DNA from: Epiperipatus broadwayi
Taxonomy: Eukaryota > Onychophora > Udeonychophora > Euonychophora > Peripatidae
Assembly (NCBI GenBank): GCA_028023455.1
Contig: JAQFVV010000143.1
Span: 1 to 64,000, forward strand
Direction of reading: 5' to 3'
Length of the DNA: 64,000 nucleotides
Translations under genes and position numbers: made by a program
The notes under the pieces: model-generated
Seen by the model: only the letters and a program-made list of their open reading frames with translations
The model's database searches: none
Told to the model about the DNA's origin: nothing
In this document: in pieces, positions 36,400-48,865 of the stretch
Numbering within the stretch: the stretch's first letter is position 1
Layout: the number at the start of each line of letters is the position of its first letter

Positions 36400-38205
36400 G
36401 AAACACAGGCTTGTTATATACCTGTGGCTATATATATGTAATATAGGGTATATGAGCACAGACTTTCACACCACCCACCTCTCTCCACTCTATCTAATAA
36501 CACTGATACACCTAAACACATATATGCTGAAAAGATAAATAATCACCAATATACGTATTTCATGCTAAACCAGCAATCATCAGTTTGTCCAGACTATCAT
36601 TTTTACACACATATATAGTATAAGTGCTCAGATATATATTAAGATAGACTATCCTCATAGTTTAATGGACAGGCGTCAATCCACTCCACACTCCAACTCT
36701 TCTACCGTCCATCCAATTGAAAATCTGATGATGGAAATGCTCAAAGGCCACCCTGGGGCCGAGATTATTGTCACACCCATGTTGACCTAAGGTCAATCTG
36801 AACCCCACATGTACAGGACATAATCCATTTAATACATATGCAAGGATGGGCAGACATGTAATAGAGATGTCTGCCCATCCTTGCATATGTATTAAATGGA
36901 TTATGTCCTGTACATGTGGGGTTCAGATTGACCTTAGGTCAACATGGGTGTGACAATAATCTCGGCCTCAGGGTGGCCTTTGAGCATTCCATCATCAGAT
37001 TTTCAATTGGATGGACGGTTGAAGAGTTGGAGTGTGGAGTGGATTGAAGCCTGTCCATTAAACTATGAGGATAGTCTATCTTAATATATATCTGAGCACT
37101 TATACTATATATGTGTGTAAAGATGATAGTCTGGACCAACTGATGATTGCTGTTTTAGCATGAAATACGTATATTGGTGATTATTTATCTTTTCAGCATA
37201 TATGTGTTTAGGTGTATCAGTGTTATTAGATAGAGTGAAGAGAGGTGGGTGGTGTGAAAGTCTGTGCTCATATACCCTATATTACATATATATAGCCACA
37301 GGTATATAACAAAACTGTGTTTCAGTTATTACATTATAGAGATGTCTGCCCATCCTTGCATATGGATTATGTCCTGTACATGTGGGGTTCAGATTGACCT
37401 TAGGTCAACATGAGTGTGACAATAATCTCGGCCTCAGGGTGGCCTTTGAGCATTCCTTCATCAGATTTTCAATTGGATGGATGGTTGAAGAGTTGGAGTG
37501 TGGAGTGGATTGAAGCCTGTCCATTAAACTATGAGGATAGTCTATCTTAATATATATCTGAGCACTTATACTATATATGTGTGTAAAGATGATAGTCTGG
37601 ACCAACTGATGATTGCTGGTTTAGCATGAAATACGTATATTGGTGATTATTTATTTTTTCAGCATATATGTGTTTAGGTGTATCAGTGTTATTAGATAGA
37701 GTGGAGAGAGGTGGGTGGTGTGAAAGTCTGTGCTCATATACCCTATATTACATATATATAGCCACAGGTATATAACAAGCCTGTGTTTCAGTTATTACAT
37801 TATAGAGATGTCTGCCCATCCTTGCATATGTATTAAATGGATTATGTCCTGTACATGTGGGGTTCAGATTGACCTTAGGTCAACATCTCGGCCTCAGGGT
37901 GGCTTTGAGCATTCCATCATCAGATTTTCAATTGGATGGATGGTTGAAGAGTTGGAGTGTGGAGTGGATTGAAGCCTGTCCATTAAACTATGAGGATAGT
38001 CTATCTTAATATATATCTGAGCACTTATACTATATATGTGTGTAAAGATGATAGTCTGGACCAACTGATGATTGCTGGTTTAGCATGAAATACATATATT
38101 GGTGATTATTTATCTTTTCAGCGTTATGTGTTTAGGTGTATCAGTGTTATTAGATAGAGTGGAGAGAGGTGGGTGGTGTGAAAGTCTGTGCTCATATACC
38201 CTATA
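36400..38205. repeat. Satellite cluster, ~470-bp unit: one inverted and three direct copies
   Basis: The first unit (about 36400-36865) is in one orientation. At 36851-36876 it turns around through GGGCAGACATG...ATGTCTGCCC, and three units follow in the opposite orientation, starting at 36867, 37342 and 37808 (periods 475 and 466); the last ends near 38205. Units share TGTACATGTGGGGTTCAGAT, TTTTCAATTGGATGGA and ATACCCTATATTACATATAT. Short frames that recur in each unit carry no domain. Inverted flanks at 36144-36210 and 38213-38275 suggest that the palindrome arose by an inverted duplication larger than the unit itself. Confidence 0.95.
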
Positions 38206-38419
38206 ATAAAAACTTTAAATAGAATCTTTGTGTTCTGATGGAATAATTTCTCTATGCAGAAAACTAATATATAATATGACCCAAAAAAGTTTATTTTCAT
38301 CTTATAATCATGAAAATTTTTGTTCTAATATATACCATTTAGTTAGTATATATAATAATATCATTGCTTTCTTAGTGATTATATTAACATATATTCATTA
38401 AATTTGAAATTTCATATGA
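38206..38419. other. Flank of satellite cluster, no gene
   Basis: The first 65 bp (38213-38275, with CTATGCAGAAAACTA) is the inverse of 36144-36210. The rest is AT-rich with nothing recognised. Confidence 0.6.
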
Positions 38420-39580
38420 ATATTTTTTGATTTTACAGGGAAGAAATATGACAATTTCTAAATTTATTATTAAAATTTTAAAAGAATGTGTTACTTTAGG
38501 TGAATATTTTATGTCTTCCGTTGAGTCTTTTAATAGAATTAATGGCTTTAATATTAACAAGAATTATGTATTTATTAGCCTTGACATTAAAAACATGTAT
38601 CAATTTAATTGATTTAAAAGGCATTAATGTTCTTATTTCAATTTAAATAGAGAATAATATCTGCCTGCTACTAAAATTAATATTAATATTGTTCACAGTT
38701 TGATTTATTATTATTTCAGGATTCAATATATTTTAAGCATAATAATGTTGTTGTTTTTTAAATTAAAGAAGGTTGGTGGAATTGTTTATATTATTTTTCC
38801 ATTGACGTATTCTGTCTTATTAATTTTTTAGAGTACTATAATTAATTATATTTTAGATATGTAGATGACTAATTGTCCAAGATAAATATATACAAAATGT
38901 ATATAAAGAAAAGCTTAGTTTAATACTTTTACAGCAGGGTATGCTAAGCATGCTTTCGGCTACCTGGTAGTCATATTCATAGTAATAGTTATCGAAGAAG
39001 CTTGTGACATTTTGTACATATTTATTTTGAATTACATTTTTCCAAGAAAAGTTTTTAAAAAACTAAAGTGATTATTTGTTATGTTATAAAGATAAATTGA
39101 AATTTTTTTAATTTGGATTAAATGATGTTGGTTTTATTTTATTATTGAGGACAATACTTCAGATTTTAACAAATTAAATTTTTTAGTTTTAATGAATGTG
39201 AGAGATAGAATTAATAATATTTTATTTTGTAGTCATTTTATTAAAAATAAAAATTTAAGAACTATAATTATATCTAATAACATTTGTTTATAAAAAGATA
39301 GCATTATTAAAGTTATGTCATGGGAATAAAAGGTTAAATAATTTTCAAAATAATGTGGTGATTCACAGAGAATAATTTTATAATGATTATATTAGTTTAG
39401 GTCTTCCTGATAAATTAATTAAAAATGTATTTAATTCCATCAGGCTCCAACTCCACCTTTCTTATTTGTAAGGCTTTAGCGAGAACTTCCTAAAAAAATT
39501 AAACATTTTATTTTTACAATTAAACATTTTTCTATATCATATATTGATATTTATATTATCTATTACAAATGTAAGTGTTC
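38420..39580 (+). pseudogene. Penelope-like element (PLE) reverse transcriptase remnant
   Basis: The frame 38427-38612 gives MTISKFIIKILKEC, SSVESFNRINGF and NYVFISLDIKNMYQFN. This matches the PLE RT region where a conserved 'N-S-F-x-F-I/N-x-I' helix is followed by VSLDVxxMYTNI (RT motif A). The RT active site then appears as FRYVDD at 38852-38869, directly followed by a stop. An inserted inverted-repeat element (38879-39028) splits the gene there. Further on, SLGLPDKLIKNVFNSI (about 39394-39440) resembles the PLE segment after the palm, and GFSENFLKKLN follows. Many stops and frameshifts. The GIY-YIG endonuclease normally C-terminal in PLEs is not recognised. Individual motifs are short, hence moderate confidence. 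Confidence 0.55.
38879..39028. mobile_element. Small inverted-repeat element inserted in the PLE remnant
   Basis: Left end AAGATAAATATATACAAAATGT (38879-38900) matches the inverse of the right end, ACATTTTGTACATATTTATTTT (about 39007-39028), with two or three mismatches. The interior is less AT-rich and includes CTAAGCATGC and GGCTACCTGG. It lies directly after the YVDD codons and fits a MITE-type insertion. Confidence 0.6.
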
Positions 39581-39770
39581 AAATGATAGACATTTAAAAA
39601 ATTAATATTTAAAATTTGTAAAATAGGGAAATAAATTACTAAGTGAAGTTCTTAACTATATTTATATTATCTATTACAAATGTAAGCTTTCAAATAATCG
39701 ACATTTTAAAAATATTTAAAATTTGTAAAATAGGAAAATAAATTACTAAATGGAGTTCTTAATTATAACA
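39547..39770. repeat. Tandem duplication, ~112-bp unit, two copies
   Basis: TTATATTATCTATTACAAATG starts both copies (about 39547 and 39659). Both continue through ATTTAAAATTTGTAAAATAGG and ATAAATTACTAA to GTTCTTAA, with small differences. It lies at the 3' border of the PLE remnant. Confidence 0.8.
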
Positions 39771-41811
39771 ATAATGCTTAATATTATCAGATGTAATTTT
39801 GTCTATTTAAAATCTAGTAAAACAAAATATTTCTTATTTGAATAATGTTTTTAAAATTCAAAATAAATTTAGAATTAGTCATTGTTAAAACAGAAAATTT
39901 ATGTTAAAATTCAACATTAAATTTATTGTTATTAAAATTCTAAAAAGATTTTTTTTTACCACTTATTGACAAAAAGCTATTCTTGTTGCCCTGTAGAAAT
40001 TGTTTCTGCTTTATTGTAACTAACTTTTTACATTTTGTCTTCATAAAAATAAATATTTTCAAATAAAATATAATTGCAAATATTTTTAACTTTTTGATTT
40101 AAAATTAGTATTTTACAAAAATAGTGCATACTAAAAATTACAATGTTTTTGAACATATTTTTTCTATTATTTGCCTTCAAGCTAAACAATCTACCAATCA
40201 GAAATTGTCATTTCTATTGAGAGCTTTTTACATATGCAAATTATATATTGTAATTTTAAATAGGCCCATCTGATGTTAATTTTTTTTTAACTAATAATTT
40301 TAAAATGATTTCTGTGCTAAAATAAAACTGTACATGGTAATGTAATGTTACATACAGCTACAAAATAATGAAGAAAACATATAGTAACCATAGTGCCACT
40401 GTAATGCCCCAAACCACAAAAAATATAGGGCATGGACATGACTGTCATAACATATTGTTAAAAAGAATAATTATAATGGTGACTTGAAATAGTAATTAAT
40501 CCTTTTTACATAAAATCAGAAAACTACTATAATCATATATGTTTTAATTTAGTAAATTTGCATATTTTTGATATATTATTTTTTTTAACTTAAAAAATCA
40601 AAAAAGGCCAATGTAATTGAACATCAGCAAAGTCAAAGTATTTTGGCCTTATCTTCACCCCCTTTGAGTGATTTAGTTCTTTGTAATTAGTTTCCACACT
40701 ATTTTCAGGATTATTTCAGAACAAATTTGGGAATAACTAAAAACTTGATTTTTTTTGCAAAGATTTTTTAAGATTCATAATTATTTTTAACAGAAATTAT
40801 ACAATAATTATAAAAAATCAAAAGTATACATTATTACATTGTTATTTTATATATGTATATTATATTTTTAAAAATAGAAGATAAAGTTTCTAGTGTAACA
40901 TTAACAAAAAAATAAATAAATGTTCTTATCACACACACCCTCTAACATTTCTGGTTAATACATCATTGCCAACCCTGTTTTCAGATAATTTGAAATATTC
41001 TATTAATTAGAAAGCAATTTTAGTATTTTAAAGCACAATTTGAGTTTTATTATAGGTCAACATTTATTTATTCTATTAATACCAATTTTAAGTTTTAAAA
41101 AATTTCATTGATTTTCTGAAAGTTACTCAGCTTTGTCAACTGTTCAATAGCAAAAAAATGTATTTTGTTATTATTATGAATTCATTTTTTCAATACTTTG
41201 CAAATTCCCTATATGATTTTTTATAATTTTATCTAATTTCCAAGCATATATTTCTACCAAATCAAATCCAGTTTATTGAATTCTGATATACAATAACAAT
41301 TTAATACTAAAATCAAAAGCTGAAAACTTGCAAAAAGTCTCACCAAGGAGAACAATTAAATCTGTCAAAGTATCAAAGGGTTAATAATAAGAATACAAAA
41401 ATTTATTTCTTTGCCTTTAAAATTGTCAATTTGCAGACTGGATTATTAAATATAATCATGTTTTGAGAAGAGAAGAGAAAAGGTGCTGTGAGGAAAAGTC
41501 TTAATTTATATTTATTATTAAATAATTTTAAAAAGTTGATTGAGAATAAGAATATTCTAAAAATCTGTATTTTATTTACAAAGGCATCAACTCAACCTCT
41601 AGATATATGCTCTGAAATATGAAGAAATTCAAGGAGTAATATGCTTTGACATTTATAAGTTGTTGCTGTTTCTTAATATTCAAGATATAAAAACAGATTA
41701 TGCAAAATATAAACCATGAAAATAATTTAAAATGAATTGTACCACAGCATTAATTCAACATTTTATTTAATTAATAATTATGTTTATAAAATGCATACTC
41801 ATTACTTAAAG
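39771..41811. other. AT-rich sequence, no gene seen
   Basis: About 2 kb of very AT-rich DNA with stops in all frames. I see no repeat structure worth naming. Confidence 0.55.
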
Positions 41812-41982
41812 TAATATATATATATTAAGGCTACAACCTTAAAAATATGCACCTGAAAAAATGACAGTAGGGACATCTGCAAATCTTGTCTTTTAAATAA
41901 ATCTTGTGTTAAAAATTTGCAGAGGTCCCTACTTTTTTTTTTTCAGGTGCATAGTTTTAAGGTTGTAGCCTTAATATATATT
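41812..41982. mobile_element. MITE-like hairpin with ~68-bp arms
   Basis: Left arm 41812-41885 (TATATTAAGGCTACAACCTT, then ATGCACCTGAAAAA, then AGTAGGGACATCTGCAAAT) is inverted in 41915-41982 with few mismatches; the spacer is about 30 bp. The ends run into AT-rich palindromic flanks (AATATATATATATT / AATATATATT), consistent with insertion at TA-type sites. No ORF. Confidence 0.8.
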
Positions 41983-42019
41983 AATTAATAAAAGATAACA
42001 ACTGGAATATAAATGGCTA

Positions 42020-42130
42020 AGAAAGATGTTAATATAATTTAACTACTGCAAAAGCCAGCTGCCTTACAAGCAATTGTCCCGAGTTTGCAGGTTTGCTTCC
42101 AGGCTGATGCTTTGACACATAAAAAAAAAG
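42020..42130 (+). mobile_element. Degenerate copy of the short tRNA-headed SINE
   Basis: Contains CAGCTGCCTTACAAGCA (anticodon-arm region), GGTTTGCTTCC (box-B-like) and GATGC, then CTTTGACACAT and a run of nine A (about 42111-42129). The order, spacing and tail match the copies at 32431-32523 and 51990-52075. The D-arm side is poorly preserved. Confidence 0.6.
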
Positions 42131-43734
42131 CCAATTGACAACTCCACTTAAGTCCTAAAAATACCTTTATGCAGGCGGTCTAAGCTATTTTAATTTTAAA
42201 TTAAATTTTTTTTTAAAGCTTAACAAAATAAATTTATTTATTTTTAAGATTACAACAATTAAAAATATTGCACAAGAACTCCTAAAGAACAAAAATATTT
42301 ATTATGAAAGATGCTAATGTTATTAGTTATTAAGGATGCTCAACTTAAATTCTTAAAAATGTTTTATATCGATAATTTCAATAATTAAATAATTAAATTT
42401 TTAAAATATTAATTAAATTATCTATTTATAAGCCTTGACAACTAAAAATATTGTGCAGACATAATGGTTTGATGCTAATATTATTTATTGAAAATTTTTT
42501 TTTCATTCAAAATTTTTTATCAATTCCACCAGTGTTAATTTTTTATAATTTTGAAGTAAGTTTGAAACATTTTTTTCCTTTCAAAAATATTAAATAATAA
42601 TTTTTTTAAAAACTGAATAAAAATGCTTAGCTAATTGTAAGCTTACAAAATTAAAAATACTGCACAGAGATCTGTAGTAACTTATAACATTTCATGCAAT
42701 TATTTTAAGATATATTAATATATATGGGTGAAAGAAAATTGAGTATTAATGAAATGATTAAAATTCATAAAAGCAGAGTTTAAAATATGTATAAAAACAT
42801 TGTTCAGTGATGTAACAGTTTTATATTACGAATATAATGAAATCAAAGCTAGAGTAAAAGAGATTTTTGATTAATCATTTTGCTTTGAGGCCATTATTTT
42901 TATGAAGGTTTAATGTTATGGATTATTGGTTATCTTGGAATTATGAATAGTTATATGCTTGTATATATTAGTTGTTTTTGTTTTCATGTGAGAATGTCTA
43001 TTTGTTTAATGGTTATGAGATGAATAAAATTTTATAAATTTTTATTTTTCTAAAAATGTTATTCTTATTTAATTAAAATTTGATTGTATTTATTAGTATA
43101 GTATTAGGAAGTATTATATTTATATACATTATGTTGCCATCTGATGTCTAAGCTCATAGATACTTTCCTACAGGATAGTTCATTTATAATATATTCATAC
43201 AGTATAGATTAGAAGCAGTGCAATTTAATAATATGGAATGATCATAGAAATGACTGAAGAAGTGAGTATTTTATATTTCTTTAATAGACAAAGTTTTTCA
43301 GCAAGTCAAGGTATGAATAAATTTCATAATCATGAATTAAACTCAATCACACAGTGACTTTGAAGTATTTTTGCTATAAAATGTGAATTTAATGATTTCC
43401 AATTATGTTTATTTATCCCTGCAATATATTTTTGTTTCAGAAATAAACTATCCTGATTGAGTTTGTTTTAAGAAATATCTCAACATTATGCCTTTTTTTT
43501 GTCACTGTTGATTCATGGTGATTGAATAAAAAACACAAAGTCAGAATGTCATAGTGACATTTAACACCCCCTATATTATCTACCAGTATTCAGTTTTCTT
43601 TTCAAAGCAGGAATTGACCAATGTTTTTATAATTCACAATTTAATTTTTATTTTTTATAAGTAATTTATGGATTAACATTATATTATACAATGAGTGTAC
43701 TAATAGCTCTTAACAAGCTTTTCTGAATATCCCT
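42131..43734. other. AT-rich sequence, no gene seen
   Basis: No ORF of note, no RNA gene or repeat recognised. Confidence 0.5.
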
Positions 43735-43800
43735 ATCCTTAGACTGGTTTCTAACTCTGTCTGTCATCAGTGAGGTGCTAGGACATTCTGGTATTCAATT
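43735..43800 (-). ncRNA. Second hammerhead-ribozyme-like motif
   Basis: On the minus strand: CCTCA, CTGATGA (43770-43764), a weak stem II region, GAAAC (43751-43747), CA, GTC (43744-43742), then TAAGGATAGGG. Stem I can form from CCTCA with TAAGG (one mismatch) and, after an internal loop, CCTA with TAGG. It shares CCTCACTGATGA and the pattern AGAAACYAGTCTRRGGATA with the motif at 17707-17775, so both belong to one repeat family. Stem II is poorly paired, so activity is doubtful. Confidence 0.5.
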
Positions 43801-46800
43801 TAAAAATACCAGGTCAAGCCCCAGCATTTATCTAATAGTTATCTATTAAGTAGAAGATCTGAAAATTTCAGACATACATGTCTTTACATCCAGCTATCTA
43901 ACTTAAATAGCCATGTGGGATTGAACCAAGTTCAGATACACCATCTATTAATAGTTTTAGCAATATAAAATCCCAAAGCCTAAAATTAACATTGTACATT
44001 ATTTCAATAATAAGTTTGATATTTTGTTTTTTTTTTACAAAATATGTCACAATCACAGTCTCAATCATTCAGAAGCTACCAAAATACTTTCACTTTCTTA
44101 CCTTGAGTAATTTCCGAAATATCATTGCTGAATTTAATTACATATATATTGAAACCAAAAAACCTTTACCCCAAATTGTAATAGTCTAAATTAATGATAC
44201 AATACAAAGCTATTATCATACAATCCAGTCACGGCCAGGATACACCACGAAGACTGATTGTAGTATTACTTGAAGGTATGTCAAGTTACCTAAATAAATT
44301 GTATTATTTTTTTAACTAACTATAATTCTACTTAATTCTGGATCTCAAAACAATATTCCCAAATCTTAATTTATGATTTATAATTATGCTTTCAATGATT
44401 GTTCCTTAAAACCACATTATGATCTTAATTTACAATTTTATTTATTTTGAGACCCTATGGGAGACTGTAGACAAGATAGTATAATCTATGAGACCGCTAA
44501 TCATTACATGGTGAATATGGGCATTAAACCAGATAGTAATAATTATAATCAGCTACATAATATCATAAGCAGTAGCTCATCATGTATTCAGGTTTAAAGT
44601 ACAGAAATGTTTAGGGTAGATTCTTTGCAATGGAAGGTAAGTAATATGAATTTTAAGTTATTTCTTCATTAACCGAAATATCAAATCAAATCAATAGCAA
44701 TGAAACTCTTAGGGATAAATAAGGCAACTGTTATAGTTTTAAAAAAAACTTCAATTTTTATACTGGTTAGCAAATTTATTATTGATTTGGGTATTAATGT
44801 TGCAAATATCAATAGGGGTAACAGATTCTGGATTATACTCCAGAATTGACAAAGCAAAGCAATGGTGATGCAGAAGGTAAATGGGATTTTATTACATCTT
44901 ATACATCACAAAATGCATAAGGACAAACATTAAAATATCTGGATGTTTCCGTAAACCTTGTATATATCATCATCAGGGACAATATGTGTTCGAATATTTA
45001 GGATCTATTTACTATGTTGGATTTATGACTCTATAAGTGACTAATAGCAATGGTACAGATAAGTTAGATTATAAAATTAACATTTAGTTATGATTCAATA
45101 AATATGAAAATAGTAATTGGTTAACAATACTCATAATTTTACATAAACGATAAATGATATAAAATACCATCACATATAACTGTGCTACATGGACAAATGT
45201 ACATTAATTAGATAAGTAAATAAACAAAATAAAAACAAATACTATCCCATATACTTATTTCTGTGCATGAATACGTGTGTGAGTTTTAGATAATACAATC
45301 TAAAATTTTATTACAAATGTATTGATTTTATTCTTATGGGGACAAGGATAGATTCAAATACAGTCAATGGCTCCTCCAATATGTTAAACCAGAACCAACA
45401 TACTTATACTACAAATTATAATAACAATGGCAATAATTGGAATTGATAAACATATGAAATTTGACTATAATGAAATATGAAATCAAAACAAAATTTAAAT
45501 GCCAACTCAGCTGAATTGGGATATTATATAATCTACCTATAATAAATTATGGCTATAATTCATTTAAATGCCATTTTATGGCTGCTGACAGAATAAGTGA
45601 AACAAACATTAAGAGGAGGGAAACAAGGTAAGCATCATAATGTATGGAGACTCTACTCTAACATACATTTATATAATGAGGATCAATATACCTGTGGATG
45701 TATTCATCTGCACAAGGAATAATGAGCAATAAGTATCCTATGGGTTTTCTAACCATCATCAGAGCAACAAGTGTAATTTCAGAATGCTCAGTGAATTAAC
45801 CACCAGCACTGAAACAAACTTAAAGGATATACAAACCAATAGTAATTATTATTTGTGGATGAACCACCAGTACAGAATGGTTTAAAAATATAATATGAAC
45901 ACTTCCCAAATAAAATAGAAATAAATCACCCTCATTAATCTACTAAATTGGAAGGCACATCCTGTTTTACAAGCGTGATTCAAGACCAAAAGATGTAATA
46001 AAAACTATTACAGGAGAAAAAAATGGAGATAATGGCTGTCCATATATTAAATGGTATGAAAGAATATTATCTAATATTATAATGTGGCTATGAGCACAGA
46101 ACACTAGAAAGATGTACCGGATTAAGCCATGTGGTAATGATATGTTATAGATTAATTGAACTAATCATGAAACCCTTCCGCAAGCGCTGTTCTCTAAATT
46201 GACTCTTGTCAATCCCTACATCTAAATTAACAAGTAATTATTTTATACAATAGATTATATATACCATGAATTTACATATTTATAAGATAATATAAAATAC
46301 AATAAAACATAAAATGCATATTCACTAAATTACTGCACTAGGTTCAAATACATGTTCTTCAACTTAATGACAAATATAATTTAAATATATTTATTTTTAA
46401 TAACACCATATAATCTTAAAAGTTGATTGTATGCTTCTTCATCTTGCTTTATATGAGATACTCATAAATTAATTGATTTGCATGTAGGTTCTCTGACAAT
46501 CCGTGATATTTGAGAGGTAGGATGTACGTATTTTAATCAAATTATTTTTGAAAGTTAATGAAATTGCATGGCTTTGTTTTAGGGGTTCTTCTGAAACTGA
46601 GATATTTCATTACTTTTAATTTATGAATATTGAGAACAAAGAATGATTGTTCAAGCAATAATTATCTCACGAGTAATATAACAGCTAAAATAGTTTCTTG
46701 GTCAGCGGTTATTTCTTTGAACACTATGGTAATTTTAAGAAGATAATTCACAATCTTGTTTATGACATAAGTTCAGAGTGGGACTGTAATTAATTCTTCA

Positions 46801-46829
46801 TCGTTTGTACAGTAGCACACAAAAAATTA
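43801..46829. other. AT-rich sequence without recognised gene
   Basis: No gene. At 44890-45000 (minus strand) CTGATGATGATATA is followed 14 bases on by CGGAAACATCC, and at about 45735-45765 CTGATGATGG is followed by TTAGAAAACCC. Both are possible decayed hammerhead-type repeat ends but are too degenerate to annotate separately. Confidence 0.45.
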
Positions 46830-47070
46830 AAACATTGCATTCTGCACATATATAACCCTAAAAGTATGAGAGTTGTGAAAATAAAACACTATATCCCAAG
46901 TTAAATACTACATTCCATTCTGCACATATATAACACACCCATATGTGTTAAAGTTCATGAAAGCAAAACTTATCCAAGTCAAATACAGTGCTTCATTTTG
47001 CATTTTCACAACACTACCATGGGGGTTAAACTTATGAAGGTAAAATTTTATTTGAGGCTAAACATAGTCC
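46830..47070. repeat. Three degenerate tandem units, ~79 bp
   Basis: CATTCTGCACATATATAAC occurs near 46837 and 46915, and a weaker CATTTTGCATTTTCACAAC near 46994. Each is followed by a GTTAAAGTT/GTGAAAATAAAAC-like segment. No coding potential. Confidence 0.65.
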
Positions 47071-48671
47071 ATAAACAATAATAAATTTCAAATAGACTGA
47101 CCTTTTAAAACTGCTATTCTTGTTGCTGCAGTTAACAATAATTCCTGTGCATTTCAGTTGTGGATCTTGTGAAAGATTATTGGTAGCTAGACTCATAGTT
47201 GGAGGATCCAAACAGATTTGTTAGAATTTAGCTATATATTTTGCTATTCACACTTGATAATATTGCAACTTAAATTATTTAAAAGAAGTTTTAATTTAAC
47301 TTTTTTATTTATCTTGACATTCTCTCCTCTTTTAAAAGAGTTGATTTTTTCTTATACATTTAATAGTAATAAATAAATAAATTTTTATTATACACTTGCT
47401 GTCACTACAGCAGTTCTGTTTCTCAAAAAAAAATCTCTCTGGCAGTTCTATTTTCTTAGCCAATTAAACTTCTCCTCATTTACATATTTGTCTATGAAAA
47501 AAAATGAAAATGAAAAGAAAGAAAAAATGTGCATTTATCTTAAAAGAAATTAAATAAATCCTTCAATTAAATCAAAATAATCTTTAGGATTATTTAAAGA
47601 GAAAAACAAATTATTATACTTGATGTAATATGCTGTTGGTTTTAATTAACAGTTTATCTAACTTAGTGTTTGGAAACAGAGCAAAACTAATATATGAAAG
47701 AAAAAAAAGAAAGTGAATTTAAAAAAATTACACAATAATAATAATAAGAAAAAAATAGAAGTATATAATCTCACTGTCCAATAAATTTGAACACAAGGGC
47801 CAAGCATACTAAATGCCAGCCATGATAATCAAGTCATCAGGAAGAAGATAGAGAAATTTTTAAACTAGTCCTACCAAGATATATATTATATTGTACTAAA
47901 ATATAAGGTTACAATATATATAGTATATATATTTCATATAAGGTTCATGTTTATAATATATATGTATTGCAGTTTATGAATATTAATAACGTCAAGATTT
48001 ATTTCTTTGAAGTTGTGAAATTTTAATGACATGAAAATTTTTTCTTTGAAGTATTTTAATAGTTATCAAGTCATATAAGTAGAAGATAATCCAAATGAAT
48101 CATACTTAAAGCTTTTTTTTTTTTCATTTAAAATTTTTCTCGTGTAAAATAATATTTTTTTAATAGGAAAAAAAAGTTTTACATTGTCTAATTAAAAATC
48201 TACCTGTTTTATCATAATTATAAAAACTACTGCAGGTATTTAAATGTTTCATAAATCTTTGATATATACGAGATAATAAATTATCATTAAGTTTGTGCAC
48301 TTGTAGACTAAATATACATTGATGATTTGGGCAACTTCACAAATTTATTTTAATAAAGTGCAACTTGAAAATCATGCTTTTCTGATGTCTTCATTCTTTT
48401 TACTTTTAACAATGTTTATTGTTGAAATATGTGGTTACATAATTTATATTTGGTGTGTAGTACCTATTACATAGATTCAAATTATATTTTAGTTTGTATT
48501 GAGGGAGTTAATATTGAATATCCACATACACATTTATATTTATGTCATTTAGATCACATTCAAAGAGAATTACATATAAGTAGTGGAGAATTAATTAAGA
48601 TATGAGCTGTGATGTTAAATTTGAGCTAGTTTTGAGTTAGTGTTTGATTGGGTATCTGATTAATTGTATAT
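47071..48671. other. AT-rich sequence, no gene seen
   Basis: No gene or structured repeat recognised. Confidence 0.5.
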
Positions 48672-48843
48672 GAATTTTAAAATGAGGAAACTATATGGTT
48701 AATGAAAGATTTAGAGCAAAGATCATATTCTAATTTTTAATGACCAGTGGTTTGAATTTTAAGATAAGGAAACTATATGGTTAATGAGAAATATTAGGTG
48801 TTAAGAGTGAGATCATATCCTAATTTTTAATGATCGGTGGTTA
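48672..48843. repeat. Direct repeat, two ~86-bp units
   Basis: AGGAAACTATATGGTTAATGA occurs in both units, followed by AGATCATATYCTAATTTTTAATGA and a GGTGGTT-like end. It lies just downstream of the E4 fragment on the minus strand and may be its duplicated 3' untranslated region. Confidence 0.75.
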
Positions 48844-48865
48844 CAGTGATTTAGAAAAAGTTATT

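Noticed and set aside
36939-37972. Recurrent 66-80 aa ORFs in the satellite units
   Set aside because: They recur because the DNA is repeated; the frames differ in boundaries between units and show no domain.
45735-45765. Hammerhead motif on the minus strand
   Set aside because: CTGATGA and GAAA are only 6 bases apart, leaving no room for stem II, and no cleavage triplet follows in place.
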